A stretch of DNA of 44,133 nt. Origin: Dehalococcoidia bacterium. Lineage in GTDB: Bacteria; Chloroflexota; Dehalococcoidia; UBA2979. The DNA lies in assembly GCA_028279505.1 (NCBI GenBank), contig JANQNP010000078.1, positions 1 to 44,133 on the forward strand. Direction: 5' to 3'. The notes beneath the pieces were generated by a model. It was given only the letters and a program-made list of their open reading frames with translations, was not told the DNA's origin and searched no databases. A program made the position numbers and the translations under genes. Positions 32,066 through 39,219 of the stretch are shown here, piece after piece (the stretch's first letter is position 1; each line of letters opens with the position of its first letter).

Positions 32066-32398
32066 AGAGGCTGAGTCGGCTTCCTTCGCCTTCTCGAGCG
32101 CGCGGAGGATCATTCCCTTCTCGGGGATCGACTTCCAGCCGGCGGGGGTGTTGTAGTAGCGGACGCCGGCCGTCGTCTCGTCCGGCTCGCGCTCCTGGTA
32201 CTCCACGTCGAGGCCGTTGATCCGGATCGTCGGCGATCCGAGACACTTGATCGCGATCGCCTCCTCGTCGGCGCGGATCGTCGTCTCCGCGACCTCCACG
32301 TCGTTGAGTCCGGACTCATCGAGGGCCTCGCGCAGCAGCGCGCGGACCTCCTCGTGGTGGTCCTGGCCGCGCTCGGTCAGGGTCAGCGTGACTTCCAT
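32063..32398 (-). CDS. Small thioredoxin-fold-like protein lacking CXXC
   Basis: 111 residues, ATG start. A predicted beta-alpha-beta order ends in the segment IKCLGSPTIRINGLDVEYQ, the 'GSPTIxxNGxDV' cis-Pro loop seen in DUF2703/mercury-resistance-associated thioredoxin-like proteins. The N-terminus (MEVTLTLTERGQDHHEEVR) has no CXXC or lone active-site Cys; the only Cys is in KCLGSP. Catalytic disulfide exchange is therefore unlikely. Cytosolic. It may share a transcript with the helical-protein gene downstream. Function unknown. Confidence 0.6.
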   Translation of the reverse strand: MEVTLTLTERGQDHHEEVRALLREALDESGLNDVEVAETTIRADEEAIAIKCLGSPTIRINGLDVEYQEREPDETTAGVRYYNTPAGWKSIPEKGMILRALEKAKEADSAS

Positions 32399-32539
32399 GG
32401 GGAGGCTCTCCTCGTTCGGGTGCAGGTCGGTCGGGTACCGGTCGCTCGGCTATGTCGATGACGGGCTGGATCGGCGCCGAGCATACCCCGAGCGACGCTC
32501 GCGATCAGGAGTCCAGCGTCGTGACCCGGCGCCGGCCGG

Positions 32540-33082
32540 TCACCGTCCGGCGTCGAGCATGCCCCGCCACTCGGCGACGATCTGGTCGTCGTGCGGGAAC
32601 GCGAGCTCCGGCAGCGTGTCGAGTCCGAACCAGCCCAACTCGAACGCCTCGTCGCCGGCGACGGCTTCGCCGCTCACGACGTGGCCGGCGTACGCGACGA
32701 ACACGACCATGTTGCCCGGCTCGGAGTAGACCCCAACGAGCCGGTCGAGCGCGATCGTCACCCCGGTCTCCTCGAACACCTCGCGGATCGCCGCGGCCTC
32801 CACCACCTCGCCGGCGTCGACGAACCCCGAGGGGAACGCCCAGCGACCGAGCGCCGGCTCGTGGTTGCGGCGCACCAGCAGCAGCTCGAGGTCGTCGATC
32901 GCACCGCTGGTCGGGTCGCCGGGTTCAGCGGAGCGGGGTCTCGAGATGAGCACCCCGGTCGCGACCTTCGGGTCGGGGTAGGCGACGTAGTCGCAGGCGG
33001 GGCAGGTCGGGCGATCGCCCTCGGATGGTGCGGGCATTGCCGCGCCGCAGCGGGGGCAGAAACGAGGCGCGACGTACTCCAC
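32540..33082 (-). CDS. NUDIX hydrolase with N-terminal zinc ribbon
   Basis: 180 residues. A four-Cys zinc ribbon (C9-x2-C12, C27-x2-C30) is followed by a Nudix domain with a complete Nudix box from G86 to V108 (G-x5-E-x7-REVFEETGV), giving the metal-binding Glu residues. The layout is that of NudC-like NADH/NAD-cap pyrophosphatases without their N-terminal domain and of ADP-ribose/NTP hydrolases with a ribbon. Hydrolyses a nucleoside diphosphate linked to another group; exact substrate unknown. It lies 33 bases downstream of the LLM gene on the same strand, probably one operon. Confidence 0.9.
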   Translation of the reverse strand: MEYVAPRFCPRCGAAMPAPSEGDRPTCPACDYVAYPDPKVATGVLISRPRSAEPGDPTSGAIDDLELLLVRRNHEPALGRWAFPSGFVDAGEVVEAAAIREVFEETGVTIALDRLVGVYSEPGNMVVFVAYAGHVVSGEAVAGDEAFELGWFGLDTLPELAFPHDDQIVAEWRGMLDAGR

Positions 33083-33115
33083 GGCGACTCCCTCGGCCGG
33101 TCACGCCCTCGCGTG

Positions 33116-34189
33116 TTACGCCGGGATCGCTGGCTGGAAGGCGGGCGCGATCCGAGACATGAACAGCTCCAGGTTCTTCGTCGCGGTCTCGACCGGCATC
33201 GGGCCGATCCGGAAGGACGCGAGCACGCCGCCGGCGCCGGTCGCCTCGATGGCCGCGATCTGCTCGGCGACGGTCTCCGGCGATCCGTGGATCAGCGCCG
33301 CCTCGACGTTGCGCCGCGGCAGCGCGGCCACCGTCTCCTTCGTGACGCCCTCGATGGTCGATCCGCGCTCGTCGAGCATGCGGTTCCGCATCGCGTCGCG
33401 CAGCTGGGACTGCAGCTCGTAGGCGGGGATGCCGACGTTCGCCGCCTCGTCGTCGGTCTCCGCGACGAAGATGTTGCGCCAGACCCAGCTGTCGGCGGTG
33501 TTCGCCGCGATCCGCTCGTCGTCGTAGCCGGCCGATCGCATCTCGGCGCGGTACGCGTCCATCCGCTCCTGCGTCACCGAGAGCGGCTGGATGTTCATCA
33601 GGAACGGGCGGCCGGCGCGCGCCTGGTCCAGCACGGAGCCCTCGCTCGAGCAGGCGCGGATCACCTGCGGGTGCGGTTTCGTGAACGGGCGCGGACGGAG
33701 CGTCGGGATCTCGACGTTCCAGAACCGACCCTCGTGCCGGACCCCCTCGCCGGAGTTGGAGGCGGTCCACGCCTCGATCATCAGCGCCTCGGCCTCGATG
33801 AGTCGCGCCTGCGCCTCGTCGAACGGGATGCCGAAGCCGTCGTACTCGTAGGTGTTCGTGCTCGGACCGCGACCGAGCCCGACGATCAGCCGCCCCTGGC
33901 TGAGGTGGTCGATCAGCGCGACCTGCTCGGCCATGCGCACGGGGTGGTGCAGCGCCATCTGCGCAATCGAGTACCCGATCTTGATCCGCTCGGTCGCCAT
34001 CGCGAGCGCGGTCGAGAAGGTCACCGGGTCGACGTAGGCGCACATCCCGTCGAAGTGGTGCTCGCCGAGCCAGACGGCGTCCATCCCCAGCGCGTCCGAC
34101 CGCTTCGCCTCGTCGATCGTCTCGCTAATGAACCGCCCGTCCTCGTCGGGATCGTCAACCGTCGGAAACAGAAAATTCCCAAACCGCAC
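33116..34189 (-). CDS. Second LLM-class flavin/F420-dependent oxidoreductase
   Basis: 357 residues, ATG start. Bacterial-luciferase-like fold with family motifs: DALGMDAVWLGEHHFD, ERIKIGYSIAQMALHHPVRM, LSQGRLIVGLGRG, and PFTKPHPQVIRACSSEGSV. The GEHHF motif is characteristic of flavin-dependent monooxygenase (alkanal/alkane-type) LLM members, so FMNH2 rather than F420 is possible. It differs strongly from the LLM protein at 28879-29946, so they are not recent duplicates. Followed on the same strand by the Nudix gene. Confidence 0.88.
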   Translation of the reverse strand: MRFGNFLFPTVDDPDEDGRFISETIDEAKRSDALGMDAVWLGEHHFDGMCAYVDPVTFSTALAMATERIKIGYSIAQMALHHPVRMAEQVALIDHLSQGRLIVGLGRGPSTNTYEYDGFGIPFDEAQARLIEAEALMIEAWTASNSGEGVRHEGRFWNVEIPTLRPRPFTKPHPQVIRACSSEGSVLDQARAGRPFLMNIQPLSVTQERMDAYRAEMRSAGYDDERIAANTADSWVWRNIFVAETDDEAANVGIPAYELQSQLRDAMRNRMLDERGSTIEGVTKETVAALPRRNVEAALIHGSPETVAEQIAAIEATGAGGVLASFRIGPMPVETATKNLELFMSRIAPAFQPAIPA

Positions 34190-34190
34190 T

Positions 34191-34221
34191 GACCCTTCGG
34201 GTCCTTTCTGACGCTTCGCGC
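34191..34221 (+). repeat. Gene-end element copy near the LLM gene start
   Basis: GACCC-TTC-GGGTC (34191-34203) followed by CTTTCTGACGCTTCGCGCC. Plus-strand orientation, in the gap between the LLM start and the PIG-L end on the minus strand, so it does not follow any plus-strand gene. The rest of 34222-34387 shows nothing I recognise. Confidence 0.6.
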
Positions 34222-34388
34222 CCTGCGCTCATCGTTTCGAGGTCACGCGTTGCGTTGCGGAACCCTAACACGCAGCGATCGGCTCGGGAGCCTCACCGCT
34301 CAGCGCCGGGCCGCGCCCTCGAGGGCTCCCAACGAACTGTGCAGCCTGAGCCGTGCATCCCGACCGGCCACGGAACGTCGATGGCACA

Positions 34389-34421
34389 CCCCGAAGGGTC
34401 AGGGGAGACCCCGAAGGGGTC
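34389..34421 (-). terminator. Double hairpin at the end of the PIG-L gene
   Basis: On the minus strand the TGA stop opens a perfect GACCCC-TTC-GGGGTC hairpin (34407-34421), followed by a shorter GACCCTTCGGGG (34389-34400). Related to the gene-end element cores but without the CTTCGCG tail. Confidence 0.6.
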
Positions 34422-35172
34422 AGAGGAAGAGGGTGATGCGGCGGAATTCCTCGACGTAGCGGCCGGCGTCGTTCTTCCAGAACGTGCGGATCTGCTCGAG
34501 GAACTCGTCGTTCACGTCGAACTGGCTGTCGTGGGCGACGAGCGACGCGATCTTCGTCTCCACCACCTCGGTGATATCCACCTCGAAGTTCGACTCGTTG
34601 GCGCCCCAGAGGTAGAGCTCGCGCACCTTGTGCGGGGCGAGGCCTTCCTCGAGGTGGTGGGGGAAGTTCAGGCGGTCGCGGGCCGCCGGGTAGACCGCGT
34701 CGACGGTCGCGAGACCGGTCGCGCGGTGGTCGCTGTGGTTCACGAAGCCGTTGCGAATGATCACCGGCTCCGGGTCGTGGGTGTAGACCGCGAACGGCTG
34801 GAACGCGCGGATCTCGCGCACGATCGCCTCGAGCAGGGTCAGGTCGCGCACCAGCTCGCCGTCGGTGAACCCGAGGAACCCGACGCTCTGGACGCCGAGC
34901 AGATCCGCCGCGTCGCGCTGCTCCTGCTCGCGCATCGTGACGAGCTGGTCCGGCGTCAACGAGGGATCGTCGGATCCCTTCGACCCGTCGGTCGCGACGA
35001 CGTAGCGCACCTCCCACCCGGCCTGGGTGAGCAGGTGGGCGGTGCCGGCGGCGCCGAAATCGGCGTCGTCGGGGTGCGCGGCGACGACCATCGCGCGGCG
35101 CAGCTCGCCCGCTGACTCGTCCGGCTCGGCGGGCGCCTCCTGCCCGAACAGGTCCTCGAGGCCGGCTGCCAT
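34420..35172 (-). CDS. PIG-L family N-acetylglucosaminyl deacetylase (MshB/BshB-like)
   Basis: 250 residues, ATG start. Zinc-dependent deacetylase fold: AHPDD near residue 32 (zinc-binding His and Asp plus catalytic Asp), the conserved TDGSKGSDDP region and NHSDHRATG with the third zinc ligand. Such enzymes remove acetyl groups from GlcNAc conjugates, including the mycothiol (MshB) and bacillithiol (BshB) precursors. Because an MshC-like cysteine ligase lies 6 kb away, a role in low-molecular-weight thiol synthesis is plausible, but the family also acts on antibiotics and glycolipids. It is divergent from lexA. Confidence 0.85.
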   Translation of the reverse strand: MAAGLEDLFGQEAPAEPDESAGELRRAMVVAAHPDDADFGAAGTAHLLTQAGWEVRYVVATDGSKGSDDPSLTPDQLVTMREQEQRDAADLLGVQSVGFLGFTDGELVRDLTLLEAIVREIRAFQPFAVYTHDPEPVIIRNGFVNHSDHRATGLATVDAVYPAARDRLNFPHHLEEGLAPHKVRELYLWGANESNFEVDITEVVETKIASLVAHDSQFDVNDEFLEQIRTFWKNDAGRYVEEFRRITLFL

Positions 35173-35323
35173 GGGTGCTCCTCAGATGGTGGTCCGGGTT
35201 GTGTGGGTCCGCGGTTGGCGACGTCCGTCCGCGCCGGTCGCCGTGTCGTTCGGACGGCCGCGCGAGGGCGAATCGTACCTCGGACGCGCGATCGACGATG
35301 GTGGACGAATCGTGGGCTCGTTG

Positions 35324-35353
35324 TTGACGGGTCGCCATGGTCGCCGTTACGTT
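35324..35353 (+). promoter_or_regulatory. lexA promoter
   Basis: TTGACG (35324-35329), an 18-base spacer and TACGTT (35348-35353), a good -35/-10 pair. The predicted transcript start near 35360 leaves a leader of about 165 bases before lexA. Confidence 0.55.
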
Positions 35354-35369
35354 CGGATCGTTCGGAACA

Positions 35370-35381
35370 GAACATATGTGC
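35370..35381 (+). promoter_or_regulatory. Probable LexA operator (SOS box)
   Basis: GAACATATGTGC matches the GAAC-N4-GTTC LexA box of Gram-positive-type bacteria with one mismatch, and its centre ACATATGT is a perfect palindrome. It overlaps the region just after the predicted lexA transcription start, consistent with autorepression. Confidence 0.6.
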
Positions 35382-35524
35382 CGGAACTGACGACGGCGGT
35401 CGCCTCTGGCGACCAGGGCCGTGCCGGATCCGGCGATCTGCGGTGGGGCGCAGGGCCCGATCGATCGGCGCCTTTGGAGGGCTGTCCCTCGGAGGACGCA
35501 GCGCGACGGGTAGAGGAGACAGCC

Positions 35525-36178
35525 GTGGCCGATCCACAGTTCGACGAGCTTTCCGCGAAGCAGCAGGGGATCCTGCGCTTCCTCGAGACCTTCATCGCCG
35601 AGCATGACTACCCGCCGTCGATCCGCGACATTCAGTCCGGCTGCGACATCTCGTCGACCTCGGTCGTCGACTACAACCTGAAACGTCTCGAGGAGAAGGG
35701 CTTCATTCGCCGCGACCGCGAGGTCTCTCGCGCGATCGAGCTCCTCGGTGGGAGCGCCGGCAGCCGGCGCCGCACCGTGCCGGTGCCGCTCCTCGGCAAG
35801 ATCGCGGCGGGGATCCCGATCCCGACCCCGCCGGACGCGTCGACGATCGAGGCCGCCCCCGACACGATCGAGCTGACCGAGGATCAGACCGGCGGCCGCA
35901 GCAACGTCTTCGCGCTGCGCGTCGATGGCCATTCGATGGTCGACGCGCTGATCAACGACGGCGACATCGTGATCCTCGAACCGACCCAGAGCTGCGACGA
36001 CGGCGAGATGGTCGCCGTCTGGCTGAAGGCCGAGAACGAGACGACGCTCAAGAAGTTCTTCCACGAGGGCGAGCGCGTCCGGCTCCAGCCGATGAACGCG
36101 ACGATGGATCCGATCTACACGAGCGCCGACAACATCGAGGTTCAGGGCCGCGTCGTCACCGCCATCCGCCCCTTCTAA
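35525..36178 (+). CDS. lexA: SOS-response repressor LexA
   Basis: 217 residues from GTG 35525, with GAGGAGA upstream. The N-terminal winged-helix DNA-binding domain (1-70: QQGILRFLETFIAEHDYPPS; ISSTSVVDYNLKRLEEKGFI) is followed by the S24 autoprotease domain. The cleavage bond is Ala95-Gly96 in GKIAAGIP. The catalytic Ser137 (DGHSMVD) and Lys176 (ETTLKKFF) are present, so RecA-stimulated self-cleavage should work. A LexA-box-like palindrome lies at 35370-35381 downstream of a TTGACG/TACGTT promoter. The gene ends in the CCCCCTTCGGGGG element. Confidence 0.96.
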   Translation: MADPQFDELSAKQQGILRFLETFIAEHDYPPSIRDIQSGCDISSTSVVDYNLKRLEEKGFIRRDREVSRAIELLGGSAGSRRRTVPVPLLGKIAAGIPIPTPPDASTIEAAPDTIELTEDQTGGRSNVFALRVDGHSMVDALINDGDIVILEPTQSCDDGEMVAVWLKAENETTLKKFFHEGERVRLQPMNATMDPIYTSADNIEVQGRVVTAIRPF

Positions 36179-36210
36179 CCCCCTTCGGGGGCTTGTTGAC
36201 GCTTCGCGGG
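36179..36210 (+). repeat. Gene-end hairpin element after lexA
   Basis: Directly after the lexA TAA stands CCCCC-TTC-GGGGG, then CTTGTTGACGCTTCGCGGGC. Different stem bases from the canonical copy but the same triloop and the same TTGACGCTTCGCG tail. The following 262 bases up to the ABC gene hold no recognised feature apart from an isolated TAAGAT at 36399 without a -35. Confidence 0.7.
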
Positions 36211-36472
36211 CTGGCGAGCCGCCGCTCGTGAGGAGCGAAGCGACGGTCGCCTGGTCGCCGATGGGTTGCTGTCCTCGGGCGGGTGAATGTGTCGACGTGG
36301 GAGCTGGGCCTCGCTCTCGGACCGCGGCTGACGGCCGGGACCACGGGTCGGATCGCAGCCGCCAGCTCCGTTGGCTCACGGGCGACGTGATCAGCGAATA
36401 AGATCGACGCTCGCAGGCCCGACGGGTCAGTGGCCCTCGCCGGGGGGCGACGAGGGTAAAGAGGGGCCTGAC

Positions 36473-37492
36473 GTGACGTCGACGAACGGCGCGAGTGGAG
36501 GGCAAGCCGAGCCGCCGCTGATCGCGGTCGACGGGCTCTCCGTGAGCTATCGCTCCGAGGACGCGACCGTTGCCGCCGTGCGTGACGTCTCGTTCGAGGT
36601 GCGCGCCGGCGAGACGCTTGCCCTCGTGGGCGAGTCCGCCGCGGGGAAGAGCACGATCGGTCACGCGCTCCTCGGGTTGCTGCCCGGCAATGCGGACGTC
36701 CAAGCGCGTTCGATGCGCTACGCGGGGCGCTCGCTGCTCGGGCTCGACACCGAGGAGCTCCGTCGCATCCGCGGCGAGCAGATCTCGATGATCTTCCAGG
36801 ACGCGTTGAGTGCCCTCACTCCGACCCTCCGGGTGCGCGAGCAGCTCGTCGAGCTCTACCAGGCGCACCGGGACCTCTCGCGGGAGGAGGCGGAGGCCGA
36901 GGCGCTCGCGGCGCTCCAGCGGATCCTCCCGGACGCCGAGCGCGCCTTCGACGCGTACCCGTTCCAGCTCTCTGGCGGCATGGCGCAGCGGGTGATGATC
37001 ACGCTCGCCGTCGCACTGCAGCCCCGAGTCATCATCGCCGACGAACCGACCGCCAGCCTCGACCCCGGCGTCCGCATGGAGACCCTGCAGATCCTCGAGG
37101 AGCTGCGCGACCAGGCGGGTGTGGGCCTGCTGCTGATCACGCACGACTTCGGCGTCGTCGCGCGCATGGCCGATCGCGTCCACGTGATGTACGCCGGCGA
37201 GATCGTCGAGAGAGCCGACGTGAAGACGGTCTTTCGCGCGCCCCGCCACCCCTATAGCCACGGGCTGCTGCAGAGCCTCCCCGGCCCGCACCAGTCCCGG
37301 CTCCAGCCGCTGCGCGGCCAGCCCCCCGACCTCTCCGACCTCGCGCCGCAGTGCCCCTTCCTCCCCCGTTGCCCCAAGGCCGTCTCGCAATGCCGCATTG
37401 AGGACGCCCCCGCCCTCGAGCCCGCCGGCGACGAGCCCGGCCACTTCGCCGCCTGCTACAACCCGATCGCCATCCCCCTCCGGGGGTCTTAG
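36473..37492 (+). CDS. Oligopeptide/dipeptide-type ABC transporter ATPase (OppD/DppD), orphan
   Basis: 339 residues from GTG 36473 (AAGAGGGG upstream). ABC nucleotide-binding domain with Walker A GESAAGKST (usual GESGSGKS; one Ser-to-Ala change outside the catalytic Lys), Q-loop IFQDALSAL, signature LSGGMAQRV, Walker B VIIADEPTASLD and the His switch (LLITHDFG). The C-terminal oligopeptide-transporter extension has four Cys (CPFLPRC, C-x-IEDAP, HFAAC), as in OppD/DppD proteins that bind an iron-sulfur cluster. No permease, OppF or binding protein adjoins it, so partners must be elsewhere. The end (RGS and TAG) lies in the gene-end element. Confidence 0.92.
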   Translation: MTSTNGASGGQAEPPLIAVDGLSVSYRSEDATVAAVRDVSFEVRAGETLALVGESAAGKSTIGHALLGLLPGNADVQARSMRYAGRSLLGLDTEELRRIRGEQISMIFQDALSALTPTLRVREQLVELYQAHRDLSREEAEAEALAALQRILPDAERAFDAYPFQLSGGMAQRVMITLAVALQPRVIIADEPTASLDPGVRMETLQILEELRDQAGVGLLLITHDFGVVARMADRVHVMYAGEIVERADVKTVFRAPRHPYSHGLLQSLPGPHQSRLQPLRGQPPDLSDLAPQCPFLPRCPKAVSQCRIEDAPALEPAGDEPGHFAACYNPIAIPLRGS

Positions 37493-37518
37493 ACCCCTCT
37501 CTTGACGTTTCACGCCAG
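37483..37518 (+). repeat. Gene-end hairpin element at the ABC ATPase end
   Basis: GGGGTCT-T-AGACCCC (37483-37497) followed by TCTCTTGACGTTTCACGCC. The TAG at 37490-37492 inside the hairpin is the stop codon. The tail differs from the canonical copy at a few bases. The gap 37519-37752 shows nothing else recognised. Confidence 0.7.
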
Positions 37519-37752
37519 ATTGAGTGGGTGGGCCTTGCCCTCGTTCCTTCGCCGAGTTCTGTGACCGGCTGACGCTTAGTCGTCTAGTCCTCGCCCAACC
37601 CGCCGCTGTTCTGGACAGGTAGACCCGACAAAGCAACGACGAACTGCCGGGGCAACGTGGAGGCCCCAGGCCGCAGCTTCCCACGGAGCACCAGGCAGCG
37701 ATGGACGAACCGAGACTCACGCGAAGCGCCAACCGCCGGACCGACCACACAC

Positions 37753-37787
37753 CGCGAAGCGTCAAGAGGGGGGTCGAAGACCCCCGG
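37753..37787 (-). repeat. Gene-end hairpin element at the holA end
   Basis: On the minus strand GGGGGTC-TTC-GACCCCC followed by CTCTTGACGCTTCGCGG; the TGA (37764-37762) is the holA stop. With the copy at 37483 it flanks the convergent gap, the two elements facing each other. Confidence 0.8.
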
Positions 37788-38784
37788 AGACGAGGAGTTC
37801 GAGGGCGAGCTCGTCGCCGAGGCGGCCCGACTTCACGGCGAAGTCGGCGGCCTCGACCGCGCGCAGGTTTCGCTCCGCTTGCTCGCGGCTGAGCTGGCGC
37901 GACTGGCGCATCACCTTCGTGAGCGGGAACCCTCGGAGGCCGGTCGCGTCGCCGACCTCTTGCTGCGTCGCGTGACGTTCGAGGAGCTCGGTTGCTCGCA
38001 CGAGGTTGCGCAACTGGCGGGCGACCATCACCTGCAACAGGATCGGCGCCACGCTGCCGTCGTCGAGCACGCGCCGCAGCAAGCGCAACGCGAGATCGGC
38101 GCGCCCTTCCACGATCGCGTCGACGAGGGCGAACATGCTCTCCTCGCGCGCCTGCGGGGTCATCAGCCGCACGTCGGCCGCCGTGATCGAGGGAGCGCCG
38201 GTGGCGGCGGCGTGTGCGGCGAGCTTGTCGAGCTCCTGCGCGAGGGTGCGCAGGTTGGCGCCGATCAGATCGACCAGCGTGTCGATTGCGTCGTTGTCGA
38301 TCGCGATCGAGCGCGCGGACGCGCGATCGTAGAGCCAGCGTCCGACCTCGCTGGGGCCGCTGCGGCTCCAGGTCTTCAGCTCGGCGAACTCGCGTACGTC
38401 GGCGTCTGGCACGTTCTTCAGCGCGCGTAGCAGGGGCGAGCGGCCGATGCCCTGGCGGTCGTCCCGCCTCGGTGCCGGCTCGATCAGCACCACGTGGTTC
38501 GACGGCGGCAGCTCGGCCGCCGCCTCGATGAAGGGCTGCCACTCGTCGGCGACACCGCGGCGCGAGCCGAGGGCGCTCAGCAGGCCCTCGACGATCACGA
38601 GTCGCGACTCCGCGAGGAATGGCACGGCCATCGCGTGCTGCGTCAGCTCGGCCGGTTTGAGCCCGCGGCCGGACAGGACCGAGGTGTTGCTCGCGAGCAT
38701 CCCGTCGCCGTCGAGCGATCGCTTCAGTTCGGCGAGCGCTTCGCCGCTCCGGAAGTCATCGGCGCCGTAGTAGACATGGAGCAT
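37762..38784 (-). CDS. holA: DNA polymerase III delta subunit HolA
   Basis: 340 residues, ATG start. The clamp-loader wrench that opens the beta clamp. The N-terminal YYGADDFRSGEALAELKRSL matches the HolA 'GxdxfLxxexLxxLk' opening. VVLIEPAPRRDDRQ lies at the strand preceding the lid, then EVGRWLYDRASARSIAIDND, LVDLIGANLRTLAQELDKLA and the C-terminal collar domain (MFALVDAIVEGRADLALRLL; LQVMVARQLRNLVRATELLE). Length is typical. The final residues GGLRPPS are encoded by the gene-end element. Confidence 0.93.
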   Translation of the reverse strand: MLHVYYGADDFRSGEALAELKRSLDGDGMLASNTSVLSGRGLKPAELTQHAMAVPFLAESRLVIVEGLLSALGSRRGVADEWQPFIEAAAELPPSNHVVLIEPAPRRDDRQGIGRSPLLRALKNVPDADVREFAELKTWSRSGPSEVGRWLYDRASARSIAIDNDAIDTLVDLIGANLRTLAQELDKLAAHAAATGAPSITAADVRLMTPQAREESMFALVDAIVEGRADLALRLLRRVLDDGSVAPILLQVMVARQLRNLVRATELLERHATQQEVGDATGLRGFPLTKVMRQSRQLSREQAERNLRAVEAADFAVKSGRLGDELALELLVSGGLRPPS

Positions 38785-38874
38785 CGTGCGCCCATGCTCT
38801 CACGACGCGAGGGCGCGTGGTTGATCCGTGCCGTGACCGCGACCGAACGAGACGCGTGATCGATCGCCCTCGGA

Positions 38875-39204
38875 TCAGTCGATGTCGAGCTGCCAGCCCA
38901 GCCAGCTCGCCAGGGTGGTGCCGGCGAAGATCGCCGCCCCCGGCCAGAGCAACGTCTCGAGAAAGGCGCCGCCGCCGGCGCTGGCGTCGTAGAGCGCCCA
39001 GCCGGCCGCGGCGACGATGCCGGGCAGCGGGAGCCAGAGCGGGAAGCGCGGGTCGTCGTCGTCGACCAGCGCGTCGCGCAGTAACTCGGTCGCGCCGGAA
39101 GGGGGCTCGTTCGGGGTCGGGTCCTCCGAGGCCGGATCCGCGTCTCCCGACTGGTCGGCGGGGCCCTGCTGTTCCTCGGTCACGGTCGTGTCCCGTCCGC
39201 GCAT
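38875..39204 (-). CDS. Small two-helix membrane protein
   Basis: 109 residues from ATG 39204; a GTG at 39183 would remove seven residues and neither start has a clear ribosome site. The first ~50 residues are acidic and disordered. Two membrane helices follow (WLPLPGIVAAAGWALYDA; FLETLLWPGAAIFAGTTLAS). No recognised family. It lies just downstream of the MFS gene on the same strand (16-base gap), so it may be co-expressed. Confidence 0.6.
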   Translation of the reverse strand: MRGRDTTVTEEQQGPADQSGDADPASEDPTPNEPPSGATELLRDALVDDDDPRFPLWLPLPGIVAAAGWALYDASAGGGAFLETLLWPGAAIFAGTTLASWLGWQLDID

Positions 39205-39219
39205 CGATGCTTGTCGATG

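Noticed and set aside
34265..38542. A 1425-codon open frame on the minus strand
   Set aside because: It runs across lexA, the ABC ATPase and holA in other frames. Its product is Arg/Ala/Gly/Pro-rich low-complexity sequence without any domain, the usual shadow of high-GC codon bias.
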